This document shows positions 47,533 through 57,761 of a stretch of 64,000 nt of DNA, in pieces. The notes under the pieces were generated by a model. That model worked only from the letters and a program-made list of their open reading frames with translations. It searched no databases and had not been told where the DNA came from. A program made the position numbers and the translations under genes. This stretch comes from Planctomycetaceae bacterium (GTDB taxonomy: Bacteria; Planctomycetota; Phycisphaerae; Tepidisphaerales; Tepidisphaeraceae): assembly GCA_027487775.1 (NCBI GenBank), contig JAIYCY010000031.1:1-64000 (forward strand). The letters run 5' to 3'. Numbering within the stretch: the first letter of the stretch is position 1; every line of letters starts with the position of its first letter.

Positions 47533-48570
47533 CTATCGAGGCTTGATTGCAAAGACCTTCACGCTGGCGGCGTATTCATTGATGTCGTACCGGCGTAAAA
47601 GATCGCTGAGATGTCCATGAACCTCGGACTTCAATTCATGTCCGGATGCGAAAGAGGCTTCAGATGCAACAGGGGTTTCAGGAAGAGGTGCCGATCGACC
47701 GCCCGTCGAGCAACACGACGATGTCGCCTCGCCGCCCGATGAAACCGCGATCTTAAGCGATCGCTTTCGCTCGCCCGTCGAGCAACAGCCTGCATCACTC
47801 GCGGCGGATGCTGCGTGCGATTCAGCTTTCGTCGGTGAACAGCAGGCGGTTTGCCCTTCGATCTGGCTGTAGGCATTCAAATCGGACTTTGCGTCCACGA
47901 TCACGACATCGACAAAACCAGCCTGTCGCAGGCCGGATTCGTAATCAGAGAAGCTGACCGCACCCGCGATGCAGCCCGAGTAAGCAGCGATATCGTTCGC
48001 GATATCCGCGGGCAATGTTTTCTTCAGCGCGATATCACTCACCGCCACGCGTCCGCCCGGTCTGAGCACGCGGTACATCTCTCGAAACACCGCACGCTTG
48101 TCGGGTGCAAGGTTGATCACGCAATTGCTCAGAATCACGTCAACCGTCTCATCATCGAGCGGAATCTGATCGATGGTCGAAAGATGAAACTCGACATTCT
48201 CGACCGGCTTGCCATCCACGCCGCGCCGGGCGGCCTCGCGTGCGCGATCAACCATCTCTGGCGTCATGTCGATACCGATCGCACGACCCGTGGGCCCGAC
48301 CTTTCTCGCGGCCAGAAACACATCGAGCCCACCGCCCGAGCCCAGATCAATCACGACCTCGCCCGCTCGCAGGTGCGCGGTCGCAACCGGATTCCCGCAC
48401 GACAGACCGAGATTCGCATCGGCGGGTATCTGTTGAAGCTCGTCAGATGAATACCCGAACGCCTCGGCAACCTTTCGCACGGATGCATCGCGATTGCTGA
48501 GTGCGCTAACCGCGGCATTCCCGTAGGTCGCACGGACCGCATCGAGAATTTCACTTTTTGTGTTGCTCAT
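47533..48570 (-). CDS. arsM: Arsenite methyltransferase with three-Cys-pair insert
   Basis: A 345-residue SAM methyltransferase that would methylate As(III). [35 protein letters not shown] is the ArsM-specific N-terminal block, followed by [11 protein letters not shown] and the [15 protein letters not shown] strand. Unlike the common 270-290-residue forms it has a segment of about 75 residues containing TACCSP (about 240), GCCSTG (258) and SCCSTG (285). These Cys pairs could bind or donate arsenic. The start is the ATG of [10 protein letters not shown], because upstream frame is not conserved. No other ars gene is adjacent. Confidence 0.88.
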   Translation of the reverse strand: MSNTKSEILDAVRATYGNAAVSALSNRDASVRKVAEAFGYSSDELQQIPADANLGLSCGNPVATAHLRAGEVVIDLGSGGGLDVFLAARKVGPTGRAIGIDMTPEMVDRAREAARRGVDGKPVENVEFHLSTIDQIPLDDETVDVILSNCVINLAPDKRAVFREMYRVLRPGGRVAVSDIALKKTLPADIANDIAAYSGCIAGAVSFSDYESGLRQAGFVDVVIVDAKSDLNAYSQIEGQTACCSPTKAESHAASAASDAGCCSTGERKRSLKIAVSSGGEATSSCCSTGGRSAPLPETPVASEASFASGHELKSEVHGHLSDLLRRYDINEYAASVKVFAIKPR

Positions 48571-48670
48571 GCCTGCATGATAATCCCACGGAGATCGATT
48601 TGATCGCCGTGTGACAATTTGTCGAGCACAGACGGTGTGTCCGACACAAAAGTGAACGCCCAACGGATCC

Positions 48671-51600
48671 TCACGGCCGCTGCACGTCTGGGCTGGCGGC
48701 GACCATTTCGCGGATGCGTCCGCCCGCCTCGACCTGATCGAATCGAACAGGCACACGTGTGCTCACGCCCTGCTCCTGCTGCGTGACGCCATACAACTGA
48801 TCGGCGATCTGCATCGTTCGCTTATGGTGGGTGATGATGATGAACTGGCTCTGATCCAGAAACTCTTGGACGATCTGTCCGAAGCGCACGTTGTTGGCTT
48901 CGTCGAGCGGCGCGTCGACTTCGTCGAGGATGCAGAATGGACTGGGACGTGAACGGAAGATGCTCATGAGAAGCGCGATGCACGTCATCGCCTTTTCTCC
49001 GCCGGAAAGCTGGCTGATCGACGCCGGTTGCTTGCCTGGCGGACGTGCGATGATTTCGATGCCCGCATCCAGTGCATCCACGCGCTTCATCACAGGCGAC
49101 GATGCCTCAGGCATGAGCGTGTTCGTGTCGCTCGACGTTGCGGCGGACATCGTTCCATTCGACGTATCGCCCGACTGAGCGTATGCGATCTTATCCAGAA
49201 GCTCAGTCTCGAGAATGATGTCCGCCTTCCCTCCACCAAACAGTTTGCGGAACATCTGTTGAAAATGTTCTCGAACAGAGGCAAATGTCTGCTCGAATCG
49301 CACGCTCGATTCACGATTCAGTTCATCGATGAGAGATTCAAGCTGTTTCTTACTCTCACCCAGGTCTGCAACTTGATTCGCGTAATCAGCACTACGCTTC
49401 TCCAGATCTTCAAGTTCATTGATCGCATCGAGATTCACATGACCCAGCCGCTGAATCCGCTCGCGTAGAACCCGAATCTCCTCGGCGATGGCATTCCAAT
49501 CTGGCTCCTCTGTCTCGATCACCTCGACAGATTCAGACTGAACCGTCCCGACCTCCGATTGAATCTTTCCGTCAACCTCGCCCTCGCTCAGCGAAAGTTG
49601 AACCGCCGAAGGATCAGCATCACGCCCGACGCGGAAACGCTCGGTAACCGAAAGCTGGTACTTCTCCACCAAATCCACGCCCGCCTCGTCTCGCGTCCGC
49701 GCGATCAGCGTATCAAGCCGCACACCGACTTCGCCGGCCTCAAGCTCGACCTTGTGCACACTGCCAGCCAGTTCATCGCGGTCCTTGCGCAGCGAATGCA
49801 ATCGCATCTGATGCTGACTTAGCTCGGCGCTTTCGGTCTCAAACCGGGATCGAAGTTCCACTCCGTGCGCTTCGATCTCTGAGAGTCGCTGTGCAAGATC
49901 GATCTGCGCCCGTTCCGCAGCGGCCAATTCATGCTCGGCGACCTTCTTTCTCGTCGCGAGTTGTTCAACCTGCGTTGCGATACGAGCGATCTGCTGGGTC
50001 AGCTCATTGAGCTGACCAGATGCGCGCTGCTGCGACTGCTTGCATGCGAGCAGCTTCTCCTCCGCCTGTCCAAGCGACACTCGCGCGGCGGTCAGTGCCT
50101 CGGCATCCGACCGGAGCGCGGCGGTAAGTGACTGCTGCTCGGTCGTCAGCGTGTCGATCTGCGTCTGATGTTCGGTCTGCTCGTTAGAAACGGCCTCACG
50201 CTCGGCGGTCAGTGTTCGCTCCTGCAGGTCGATCTGCGCGAGTCGATCCTGCATTTGTGCGATTTCTCGCTCGATCAATGGCAGTTCTCGCGTCACCGAA
50301 GCGATTTGCGACTTCACCCGATCCAATCTCGATGCCGCATCGACCTTCTGCGTGTTGACATTGAACGACGACTGCCGGATTTCGGAGACCCGATGCTCGA
50401 AGCGGCTGGCCTCGGCATTCAGCGAAGAAAGCTCCGCATCGAGTTCGCCGATATGACGATCGATCTCGTTAAGTTGCTGTTGGACGGCGAGCAGTTCGCT
50501 CCGCCTCGACAGCAGGCCGACCGCGCCTGTCCGTACACCGACGCGCAGAGTCCCGTCTGATTCAACCACCTCGCCCGCAGGCGTGACGAATCGATATCCG
50601 CGTGGCCCTTCACGTTGCAAGACCATGGCGTCAGCAATCGATTCGACCACGACCGTATGACCCAACAACACGCGAGCGAGCGTTTCATGCTCCGGCTCAT
50701 ACCGCACAAGATCGATCGCAAATCGGATCGGCCGACTCGCGTCAGACCAAACGGCTGCGCGATCGGGCATGTCGAATCCCTTGGACGGCTGCGCGCTGGG
50801 CGATCCTTCGATTTCACCTGCGCGGATGTGATCAAGTGTTGTTCGCGTCTGAACATTGAGCCAGAGGCACGCCGCCGGCGGGATGTCGGTGATTTGTTCG
50901 ATGTAAGGAACATCAGGGAGTGAACCATCCACACAGACACGCCCGCTGCCGTCGCTACCGATATCGCTTTCGATCGTTTCAGAGATGCTTGACCCGTCGA
51001 AGCGTGAGGCTCTTGTCGGTCGAATCACATGAACTCGCCCCGGAAGTCCGGCCAACACACCTGCGGCTTTCTCATCAAGCGCCGACTCGTCGGCGATGAG
51101 CCACTGGTCGCGTCCATCGAGTGCCGCCTCGATGAGCTGAGCATGCTCGACGTCCACTCGAAACACATCAGCGATCAATCCTCGAATGAATGGGAATAGC
51201 TGTTCGCGATCAGCCAGAACGCGCTGAACGGCATCGCTCACACCTTCGCGCCGCTTCTCGAGATCTTCGAGCAGCTTTTGTCGGGACAAAAGCCCGCTAC
51301 GATGTTCGCGCGCTCCGCCAAGTCGCTTGGCGAGGTCTCGTTGCTGCTGATTCAGCTGTTGTTGCTGACCGGTCGTCGACTGCAATTGTTCGCCCAGTTG
51401 CGAGAGCGCCGCCACCAGGCTCGCCAGGTCGATCGCAAGTTGGTCGTGATCCGATTGATAGTCACACTGTTCCTTCGACAGCTGCGACTGACGTCCTGCG
51501 AGCCTTTCCGATTGCTGCAACAGGTTGCGTCGCTCAATGCCGACCGCCTGCAGACGATTTTCGATCTGCGAACCTCTTCGCATCGCATCAAGGTAGGCCG

Positions 51601-52771
51601 ACTTGTGCTCGGACATGGATCGCTCGATTTCCCCGACGCGAAGCTGCTGCCGTCGATGCGCTTCGGCGATCGTCTCGACTTGCTGTCGGGCATCCGCGCT
51701 CGCTCGCTCAAGCGACTCGGCATCGCTGATAAGTGAAGCGATCAGGGACTCGATCTCATCGCGTCGACGAGTCGCGGATTCCGATTCATGCTGTTGTTGC
51801 GCTTCCTGCTCGGCGATCTGTGCGATCTGCTGGCTGGCATGGCGTGCCTGCTGTTGACCACGTTCGATGCGGCCGCGCGTTTCAATCTGCTCCGCGTGGT
51901 TCTTCTGCTTCAATTCCTGAAGTTCGCCCGCCCTGACCCGCAATGACTCGACCGACTCATTGACGCGATGCAGATCCGAATCCAGATCATCGAGACGAAA
52001 TCGCTCGTCTTCGAGCCTCGCGTTTAGTTCATCGCGTCGGGCCATCAGCGACTTGTACTCATGCAACGCGTGTCGCAGACGCAGGTCGCTCAATCGATCA
52101 GACAATTCCTGGTAGGTTCGAGCGCGTCCGGCCTGTATGCGCACGGATCGCAGGCGGGAATCAACTTCCTTGATGATGTCGCCGAGACGAGCGAGATTTT
52201 CGTCTGTCCGTTCAAGCTTCCGTTGGGCCTCTTTTCGACGGAGCTTAAATCGGGAGATGCCGGCGGCTTCTTCGAAAATCGTGCGCCGTTCCTGCGGATT
52301 TGCGTCGAGCAAACGGGCGACGCGACCCTGTTCGATGATGCTGTAGGCGTCGACGCCGACGCCCGTGTCGAGGAAGATTTCACGAACGTCTTTGAGTCGA
52401 GAGATCTGGCGATTGACGACATACTCGCTCGATCCGTCGCGATAAAGCCGCCTTGCGATGGAGACATCATCGGTGTCGACTGGCAGGAATCGCGCACCAT
52501 CGACGCGCCGCGGATTGTCAAAAACGAGTTCGACCTCGGCCATCCCTGCGGGCTTGCGGACTTCCGACCCGTTGAAGATCACATCGAGCATCGCCCCGCC
52601 GCGCAGGCTCTTGGCCGACTGTTCGCCGAGCACCCACTTGATCGCGTCGACGACGTTGCTTTTGCCGCAGCCGTTCGGGCCGACGACGCACGTGATGGGC
52701 GCATCGAAGGCAAACTCCGTACGATCTGCGAAGCTCTTAAAACCGTGAAGGATCAGCTTTTTAAGACGCAT
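48671..52771 (-). CDS. smc: Chromosome segregation protein SMC
   Basis: A 1366-residue condensin ATPase organising the chromosome; most bacterial SMCs have 1150-1200 residues. Walker A GPNGCGKSN is at about 33-41, a hinge lies near 510-700, signature LSGGEKA near 1258 and Walker B CILDEVDAPLDEAN near 1282. Long coiled coils flank the hinge. Extra length comes from an enlarged hinge, a Ser/Thr-rich insert before the signature (about 1205-1240) and a 35-residue tail. GGAGG lies 8 bp before the ATG at 52771, whose product starts MRLKKLILHGFKSFADR. Confidence 0.95.
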   Translation of the reverse strand: MRLKKLILHGFKSFADRTEFAFDAPITCVVGPNGCGKSNVVDAIKWVLGEQSAKSLRGGAMLDVIFNGSEVRKPAGMAEVELVFDNPRRVDGARFLPVDTDDVSIARRLYRDGSSEYVVNRQISRLKDVREIFLDTGVGVDAYSIIEQGRVARLLDANPQERRTIFEEAAGISRFKLRRKEAQRKLERTDENLARLGDIIKEVDSRLRSVRIQAGRARTYQELSDRLSDLRLRHALHEYKSLMARRDELNARLEDERFRLDDLDSDLHRVNESVESLRVRAGELQELKQKNHAEQIETRGRIERGQQQARHASQQIAQIAEQEAQQQHESESATRRRDEIESLIASLISDAESLERASADARQQVETIAEAHRRQQLRVGEIERSMSEHKSAYLDAMRRGSQIENRLQAVGIERRNLLQQSERLAGRQSQLSKEQCDYQSDHDQLAIDLASLVAALSQLGEQLQSTTGQQQQLNQQQRDLAKRLGGAREHRSGLLSRQKLLEDLEKRREGVSDAVQRVLADREQLFPFIRGLIADVFRVDVEHAQLIEAALDGRDQWLIADESALDEKAAGVLAGLPGRVHVIRPTRASRFDGSSISETIESDIGSDGSGRVCVDGSLPDVPYIEQITDIPPAACLWLNVQTRTTLDHIRAGEIEGSPSAQPSKGFDMPDRAAVWSDASRPIRFAIDLVRYEPEHETLARVLLGHTVVVESIADAMVLQREGPRGYRFVTPAGEVVESDGTLRVGVRTGAVGLLSRRSELLAVQQQLNEIDRHIGELDAELSSLNAEASRFEHRVSEIRQSSFNVNTQKVDAASRLDRVKSQIASVTRELPLIEREIAQMQDRLAQIDLQERTLTAEREAVSNEQTEHQTQIDTLTTEQQSLTAALRSDAEALTAARVSLGQAEEKLLACKQSQQRASGQLNELTQQIARIATQVEQLATRKKVAEHELAAAERAQIDLAQRLSEIEAHGVELRSRFETESAELSQHQMRLHSLRKDRDELAGSVHKVELEAGEVGVRLDTLIARTRDEAGVDLVEKYQLSVTERFRVGRDADPSAVQLSLSEGEVDGKIQSEVGTVQSESVEVIETEEPDWNAIAEEIRVLRERIQRLGHVNLDAINELEDLEKRSADYANQVADLGESKKQLESLIDELNRESSVRFEQTFASVREHFQQMFRKLFGGGKADIILETELLDKIAYAQSGDTSNGTMSAATSSDTNTLMPEASSPVMKRVDALDAGIEIIARPPGKQPASISQLSGGEKAMTCIALLMSIFRSRPSPFCILDEVDAPLDEANNVRFGQIVQEFLDQSQFIIITHHKRTMQIADQLYGVTQQEQGVSTRVPVRFDQVEAGGRIREMVAASPDVQRP

Positions 52772-52967
52772 GCGCGGTGTCCTCCATGACACCCGGGTAT
52801 GGTGGCAAGAGTCATTCGACTCCCGCAGAGCAACGCTCTTCGCCCGGCTAGGCCCGATCAACTCCGATCAGGCAACTTTCAATCTCCGCACGATATCCAG
52901 ATTATCGGCCAGAGCAACCACGGACGCTTCAATCAATCCGCCTGCGGCCGCCTCCAAATCCGTACAT

Positions 52968-53433
52968 TCACCGCACAGACACTCCCGACAAGATCAGGAA
53001 TGCAGCAAAGATCACCAGCAGAGCCGCACCCTCCACACGAGAGACCGTGCGATTAAATGTCCGACTGACCACCAAGACTCAGAAGCACAAGTCCGCCTAC
53101 AAAGGACATCACGATCATCGTCCAACCCATCGGCACCGGATTCTCACCAGGCATCTGACCAAGTCCGGCTGTTGCTCCACCGGTTGCAACCGATGACGCG
53201 TTGCCCTTCTTTGCGCTGTTGCCGATCGCAAGATCGCCCCGACCCTTGATCGTCGAGATCAGATTCACGGCAAGCTACGGAGCGCTCGTCCCCCACGCGA
53301 CCAACGTCAGGCCTACGAGCAGCGATGACACGTTCAATCGTCTCGCCGCATCAACCGACGCATTCACTAGCCATCGCCCACCGACGATCAGCAGCACCAA
53401 TCCGCCGAGAAATCCGAGGCCGTGTTCAAGCAT
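52968..53433 (-). pseudogene. Decayed Na+/Ca2+ antiporter remnant (CaxA/YrbG-like)
   Basis: From ATG 53433 the frame reads GLGFLGGLVLLIVGGRWLVN... VGLTLVAWGTSAP, then TAG at 53275-53277 where the family has the Glu of SAPE, then LAVNLISTIKGRGDLAIGN. The middle of the antiporter (about 200 residues) is missing. The sequence resumes with a C-terminal helix MGWTMIVMSFVGGLVLL, meets a frameshift, and ends in the next frame with NRTVSRVEGAALLVIFAAF, the usual last helix, stopping at 52968. One nonsense, one frameshift and an internal deletion make this a pseudogene. Confidence 0.75.
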
Positions 53434-53466
53434 GCCCCGGACTATGAAAAAACTCGGACGTTCCCG

Positions 53467-54678
53467 CTATCCCTCCGCAAGCCGCCTCCCAACCGCGCGG
53501 GCGGCCCGATCGATTTGTTCTTCCGTGTTGTAAAAGTGCGGACTAAACCTCATCCGTCCCATGCGCGCCGCAAGGTGGATTCGATCCTCGCGATCCAAAT
53601 TGGTCGCAAACTTCTCCGGATCCGGACCGATCTCAAAGCAACTCGCCCCACCGGCACGATAGTTCTCACGCGGCGTGAGCCATCGAACGACGTCATGGTG
53701 TCCGCTCGAAGACATGTCGATGCCGCGTTCGGACAATTCGCTCTTCACAGCCGCTTCAAATCGCTCGCACAGTCCACGCACTCGCGCGTGAATCCGCTCG
53801 ACCCCTACTTCATTCAACAGGCGAATCGACTCCAGCATCCCAACAACGCCGGCAAGATTGTGCGTACCGGTTTCAAATCGCTCCGCCGATGCTTGCAGTT
53901 TCCATTTGATCGACCAATCGAGAGGCCGTTCCACGCTCGCCCATCCGACCGACGGCGGACGCAACCGTTCGATCCACTGCCGTCGCACATACAACAGCCC
54001 GGCACCGAGGGGACTCATCAGCCACTTATGCCCGCCGCTACAGATCGCATCAACCGGCGTCTTGGACACATCCAGCGGCACAACGCCCAGCGACTGGATC
54101 CCATCGACGCAAAAGAAGATGTCCCGCTCACGACAAAACGAACCGAGCTTCTGCAGATTCATTTGCTGTCCGCTCGTCCACTGCACATGCGAGATCGCCA
54201 GCACCCGCGTGCACCCGCGCTCGCAAGCCTCGATCAATCGATCTTCATCCACAAACGCGCGGCCATCCGCAGCGCGATCCTCGGGCACGAGTTCAACGCT
54301 CGCACCGACGCGCTCGGCGGCATTGAACCACGGATACACATTCGACGGATACTCGCACCCTGCGGTGACGATTCGATCGCCTGCTCGAAGACTTAATCCG
54401 CCTGCGACCATGCTGATCGCGTCGCCGGTGTTCCGCTGGATCGAGATTTCATCCACACTCGCGCCGATCAGGCCCGCGAGCGCTTCACGCAGTTTTCCGA
54501 TCCGATCAAACCAACCTTCGCCCAGATACGTAAGTACGCCCCAGTCCTCGACGCATCGCCGCATCGCTTCGATGGCCGGCATCGGCCACGGGGACGCGCC
54601 TGCGTGATTGAAAAAGTCTCGCTTTCCGAGGATCGGAAAGATCGCCTCATTTCCCACCATCGACTCAAGCGTTCGCAT
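53467..54678 (-). CDS. Class V aminotransferase family protein (PLP-dependent)
   Basis: A 403-residue aspartate-aminotransferase-fold enzyme of the cysteine desulfurase/isopenicillin N epimerase group. FFNHAGASPWP opens the fold, QWTSGQQMNL and FFCVDGIQSLGVVPLD precede the PLP Lys in CSGGHKWLMSPLGAGLL (about residue 228). RFETGTHNLAGVVGML follows. The precise reaction (desulfurase, epimerase or other) is not clear. It is 33 bp upstream of the antiporter remnant on the same strand. Confidence 0.85.
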   Translation of the reverse strand: MRTLESMVGNEAIFPILGKRDFFNHAGASPWPMPAIEAMRRCVEDWGVLTYLGEGWFDRIGKLREALAGLIGASVDEISIQRNTGDAISMVAGGLSLRAGDRIVTAGCEYPSNVYPWFNAAERVGASVELVPEDRAADGRAFVDEDRLIEACERGCTRVLAISHVQWTSGQQMNLQKLGSFCRERDIFFCVDGIQSLGVVPLDVSKTPVDAICSGGHKWLMSPLGAGLLYVRRQWIERLRPPSVGWASVERPLDWSIKWKLQASAERFETGTHNLAGVVGMLESIRLLNEVGVERIHARVRGLCERFEAAVKSELSERGIDMSSSGHHDVVRWLTPRENYRAGGASCFEIGPDPEKFATNLDREDRIHLAARMGRMRFSPHFYNTEEQIDRAARAVGRRLAEG

Positions 54679-54783
54679 GGGGCCATCTCATTCGATCAGG
54701 CACTTCGACACAAGCCTAACTGATATGCCGCAATCGCGAGGCGTGACGGATACGTTCTGCTCATCAGGCGTGTATAGTCAGGC

Positions 54784-57372
54784 ATGATGCGACGTCGATC
54801 TGCGATCATGTCTGCCATTTCGGTTGCGTTTCTGGCTGCGTCGGCCGCGCTGGGGACACAGATCCCGGCAGGGTATCCGCAATCGATCGTTGCACGTCTG
54901 ATGCCGGAATCGCATCCGATTCCGACGCTGCCGCCCTATCTCGATGACGTCGGCCGTGCTCGAACACTGCTGTTTCACGGGCACATTCGCCGTGCGATTT
55001 ACGTGATTGTCCCGCTAGATCCCGCGACCTTCCCGCCCCCGTCCGCCGCCGAGCTCGAACGCCTCCGCGCCGATGCCCTCGCCCAGCTCGGCAACACTGA
55101 CCGTGCGATCGAGATTCTCAATCACCTCTCAGCAGCCACCGATCCCAATCCGATCACCACCACGGGGCTCGTCGGTCGAATCCTAGTGGCAGCCGGTCGA
55201 TTCAACGACGCCCTCGACCGTGTTCCACCAAGCGATCGTCCTGAGTTACAGACGGTCTCGCATCGCCTCATCCGACACGACGCCCTGGTGGCGCTCGGAC
55301 GATTCGATGACGCCGTACGCGAGCTTCAGCCAATGGTCGAGCCCATCCTCGCGCGATGGAACAAGCAGAACGTCGACGGCTTCGAAGATGATCCTGCCTT
55401 GCTCACGCAGTCAGCAACGCTCATTGATCGATGGGCCACGCTCACCTCAGCGTATGCAAGTCGTCGCGGTCTTCACGACATTGTCCTTGCGATGTGGGTC
55501 GGGGCCTATGACGTGCTCGATCGTTCATATTGGCCCGCCCGACTCGCCGCCGCAGAGTTTCAGGCCCGACACGACGCGACCGGACCCGCGCTCGAAGACC
55601 TGAACGCGGCAAATGCGCTCAATCCCACCGATCCAAATCTCAACGTTCTCTACGGTCGGCTTATGCTCGAACGTCGCGACGTCGGTCGCGTCAACGATGC
55701 GATTCGTTCTCTTCGCTCAATCAACCCCGTCGATCATCGCGCAGACCTGCTCGAAATCGGCCTTGTGCTGCTCGATCGAAGATTCACCGACGCGGTTCGT
55801 CTCTCCGAGCGATCCGTCGAGCGTCATCCGACGCGGATCGAGCCGCTTGCACAACTAGCAGCCGCCAAGGCGTTGCTTGACGACGAGGCCGGCATGCGCG
55901 CAGCGCTCGACGCCATCGATGCCATCAGTGACGCCCCCTCGCCGTTCGGATACGCCGCCGTCGGTGAGGCGCTTGGATCTCTGTTTGATCGGTCCGCCTC
56001 GATTCCCTACCTCGAAGAAGCGATCCAGCGCGGGCCCTGGCTCGTCGCGTCGCGTCACCAACTGGCAAGCGCACTTCTTCACGAAGGCGAACTCGACGCC
56101 GCCCGCATCGCGCTCGATGCCGCCTATGCTGTCGATCCATTCAACCGAACAACCGTCAACGCCGCTCGTCTGCTTGATGAGATGAAGGCTTACAAGGAGT
56201 TCGAGAGTGATCACTTCCTTTGGCGTTACCACCCCGACGATGACCCGATCGTTCCGCTGGTCATCGCCCCCGCGATGGATCAAAGTTACGCAAGCCTCGT
56301 CGAGCGATTCGAGTTTTCACCCGATCGCAAGCCGATCATCGAAATTTTTCCCGACAAATCGAGCTGGAGCGTGCGCACGGTGGGCATGCCGGGCATGGAG
56401 TCATGGGGCGCAAGCCTCGGACGCGTGATGACAGTGATGGCGCCGCGTGCAGGCGAAAGTGCGGGACCATTCAATTGGTATCGCGTGATGACACACGAGT
56501 TCACGCACACCTTGAACCTGATGTCTACGCGTGGACGCGTCCCTCGCTGGCTCACCGAAGGCCTTGCGGTCTGGACCGAGGGCGTTCCGTATCGATTTCC
56601 GTGGGTCCCTGAAGCACTGGCCGATCGCATTCAATCCGGCAATCTCTTTACGGTCGCGGACGTTCGCGGCATCCTCGGCGGCACGCGCAGCGGAGGCCCG
56701 CAGGATGGTGAGCTCGCCTACCAGACGGGCTTTTGGATCGTTCGTTACATCGATGAAACCATGGGACGCGATAAGCTGCTCGCGCTTCTCGACGCGTATG
56801 GCCGCGGGCTCTCAGAAGACCAAGCTTTCAATTCTGCGCTTGGCGTTGATCCGCGGATGTTTCAGGTCGGCTTTGACGCATGGGCACGCAATGAGACCGC
56901 CTCATGGGGCTACGACGAAGCTTCCAAGAGTCGCTATGAGGCGATCGCCAGCGAAGCCGAGCAACTCACACGCGCCAACCTACTTGAAGAAGCCCTCGCC
57001 AAGTGGAACGAGGCGAATCAGATTCAGCCCATGAATCCGATTCCGCCTCGACGCATGGCAGGAATCTTGTTGCGATTGAATCGTCCGCTCGAAGCGGCGA
57101 GCAGGCTTGAGTCACTGCTTCACGTGGAATGGCAGGACAGTCGCTTCACCAAGCGCCTCTCGCGGATCTATGCCGATGAGAACGACCACGAATCCGCCCT
57201 CAAATGGGCCCGCGCGTCGACGTGGATCGATCCATACGACCCCGAGGCACACGCAATGATCGCTACCGCGCTGAACAACCTCGCCCGCCCCGATGAGTCC
57301 GCCGTCGCTCGCGAGTTATCCCTGCTCCTGCAACAGCGTCGTGATCAATCCTCTCCACGCAGAAGCGAATAG
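54784..57372 (+). CDS. Exported TPR-repeat protein with HExxH peptidase domain
   Basis: An 862-residue exported protein. A signal peptide covers residues 1 to about 26. TPR-like helices fill about 30-470. The peptidase-MA-like domain has HEFTH at 571-575 and the downstream Glu in WLTEGLAVWTEG, a gluzincin arrangement. A further TPR run (ANLLEEALAKWNEANQIQP and following) ends the protein. It probably degrades or processes peptides in the periplasm; the substrate is unknown. Two adjacent ATG codons (54784 and 54787) can start it. Confidence 0.82.
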   Translation: MMRRRSAIMSAISVAFLAASAALGTQIPAGYPQSIVARLMPESHPIPTLPPYLDDVGRARTLLFHGHIRRAIYVIVPLDPATFPPPSAAELERLRADALAQLGNTDRAIEILNHLSAATDPNPITTTGLVGRILVAAGRFNDALDRVPPSDRPELQTVSHRLIRHDALVALGRFDDAVRELQPMVEPILARWNKQNVDGFEDDPALLTQSATLIDRWATLTSAYASRRGLHDIVLAMWVGAYDVLDRSYWPARLAAAEFQARHDATGPALEDLNAANALNPTDPNLNVLYGRLMLERRDVGRVNDAIRSLRSINPVDHRADLLEIGLVLLDRRFTDAVRLSERSVERHPTRIEPLAQLAAAKALLDDEAGMRAALDAIDAISDAPSPFGYAAVGEALGSLFDRSASIPYLEEAIQRGPWLVASRHQLASALLHEGELDAARIALDAAYAVDPFNRTTVNAARLLDEMKAYKEFESDHFLWRYHPDDDPIVPLVIAPAMDQSYASLVERFEFSPDRKPIIEIFPDKSSWSVRTVGMPGMESWGASLGRVMTVMAPRAGESAGPFNWYRVMTHEFTHTLNLMSTRGRVPRWLTEGLAVWTEGVPYRFPWVPEALADRIQSGNLFTVADVRGILGGTRSGGPQDGELAYQTGFWIVRYIDETMGRDKLLALLDAYGRGLSEDQAFNSALGVDPRMFQVGFDAWARNETASWGYDEASKSRYEAIASEAEQLTRANLLEEALAKWNEANQIQPMNPIPPRRMAGILLRLNRPLEAASRLESLLHVEWQDSRFTKRLSRIYADENDHESALKWARASTWIDPYDPEAHAMIATALNNLARPDESAVARELSLLLQQRRDQSSPRRSE

Positions 57373-57433
57373 CCCACGTATCCTCTTCAAATCTCGACGG
57401 CAAACACACACATCATCCCTTCAAAGGACATCC

Positions 57434-57724
57434 ATGACCGACCCACATCAACTGACGTTCAAATCATTCCAACAACACATCGCCGACCGTTATCTCGCCA
57501 CAGACCGGGCCCGCGGGACTCCGCTGACATGGATGCATTTCATCGAAGAGGTGGGCGAGCTTTCCACAGCGCTCGCAAGCGGCGAAGACCCAGCCAACAC
57601 CGCCGAGGAATTTGCCGACGTCATCGCCTGGCTCTGCACGCTCGCCAATCTGAATGACATCGACCTCGCCCGCGCGATTCACAAAAAATACCTCGACGGC
57701 GACGGCCCCGAAGGCGTCAAGTGA
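57434..57724 (+). CDS. MazG-like nucleotide pyrophosphohydrolase
   Basis: A 96-residue all-alpha NTP pyrophosphatase of the MazG superfamily. EEVGELSTAL and EEFADVIAWLCTLAN give the EExxE and ExxD magnesium sites. It would hydrolyse noncanonical or excess NTPs to NMP and diphosphate. AAAGGA lies just before the ATG at 57434, which is preferred over an earlier in-frame codon. It follows the peptidase gene by 62 bp on the same strand. Confidence 0.87.
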   Translation: MTDPHQLTFKSFQQHIADRYLATDRARGTPLTWMHFIEEVGELSTALASGEDPANTAEEFADVIAWLCTLANLNDIDLARAIHKKYLDGDGPEGVK

Positions 57725-57761
57725 TTTGAGAAGCATATCTTGCGTCCAGACTGATGATCGT

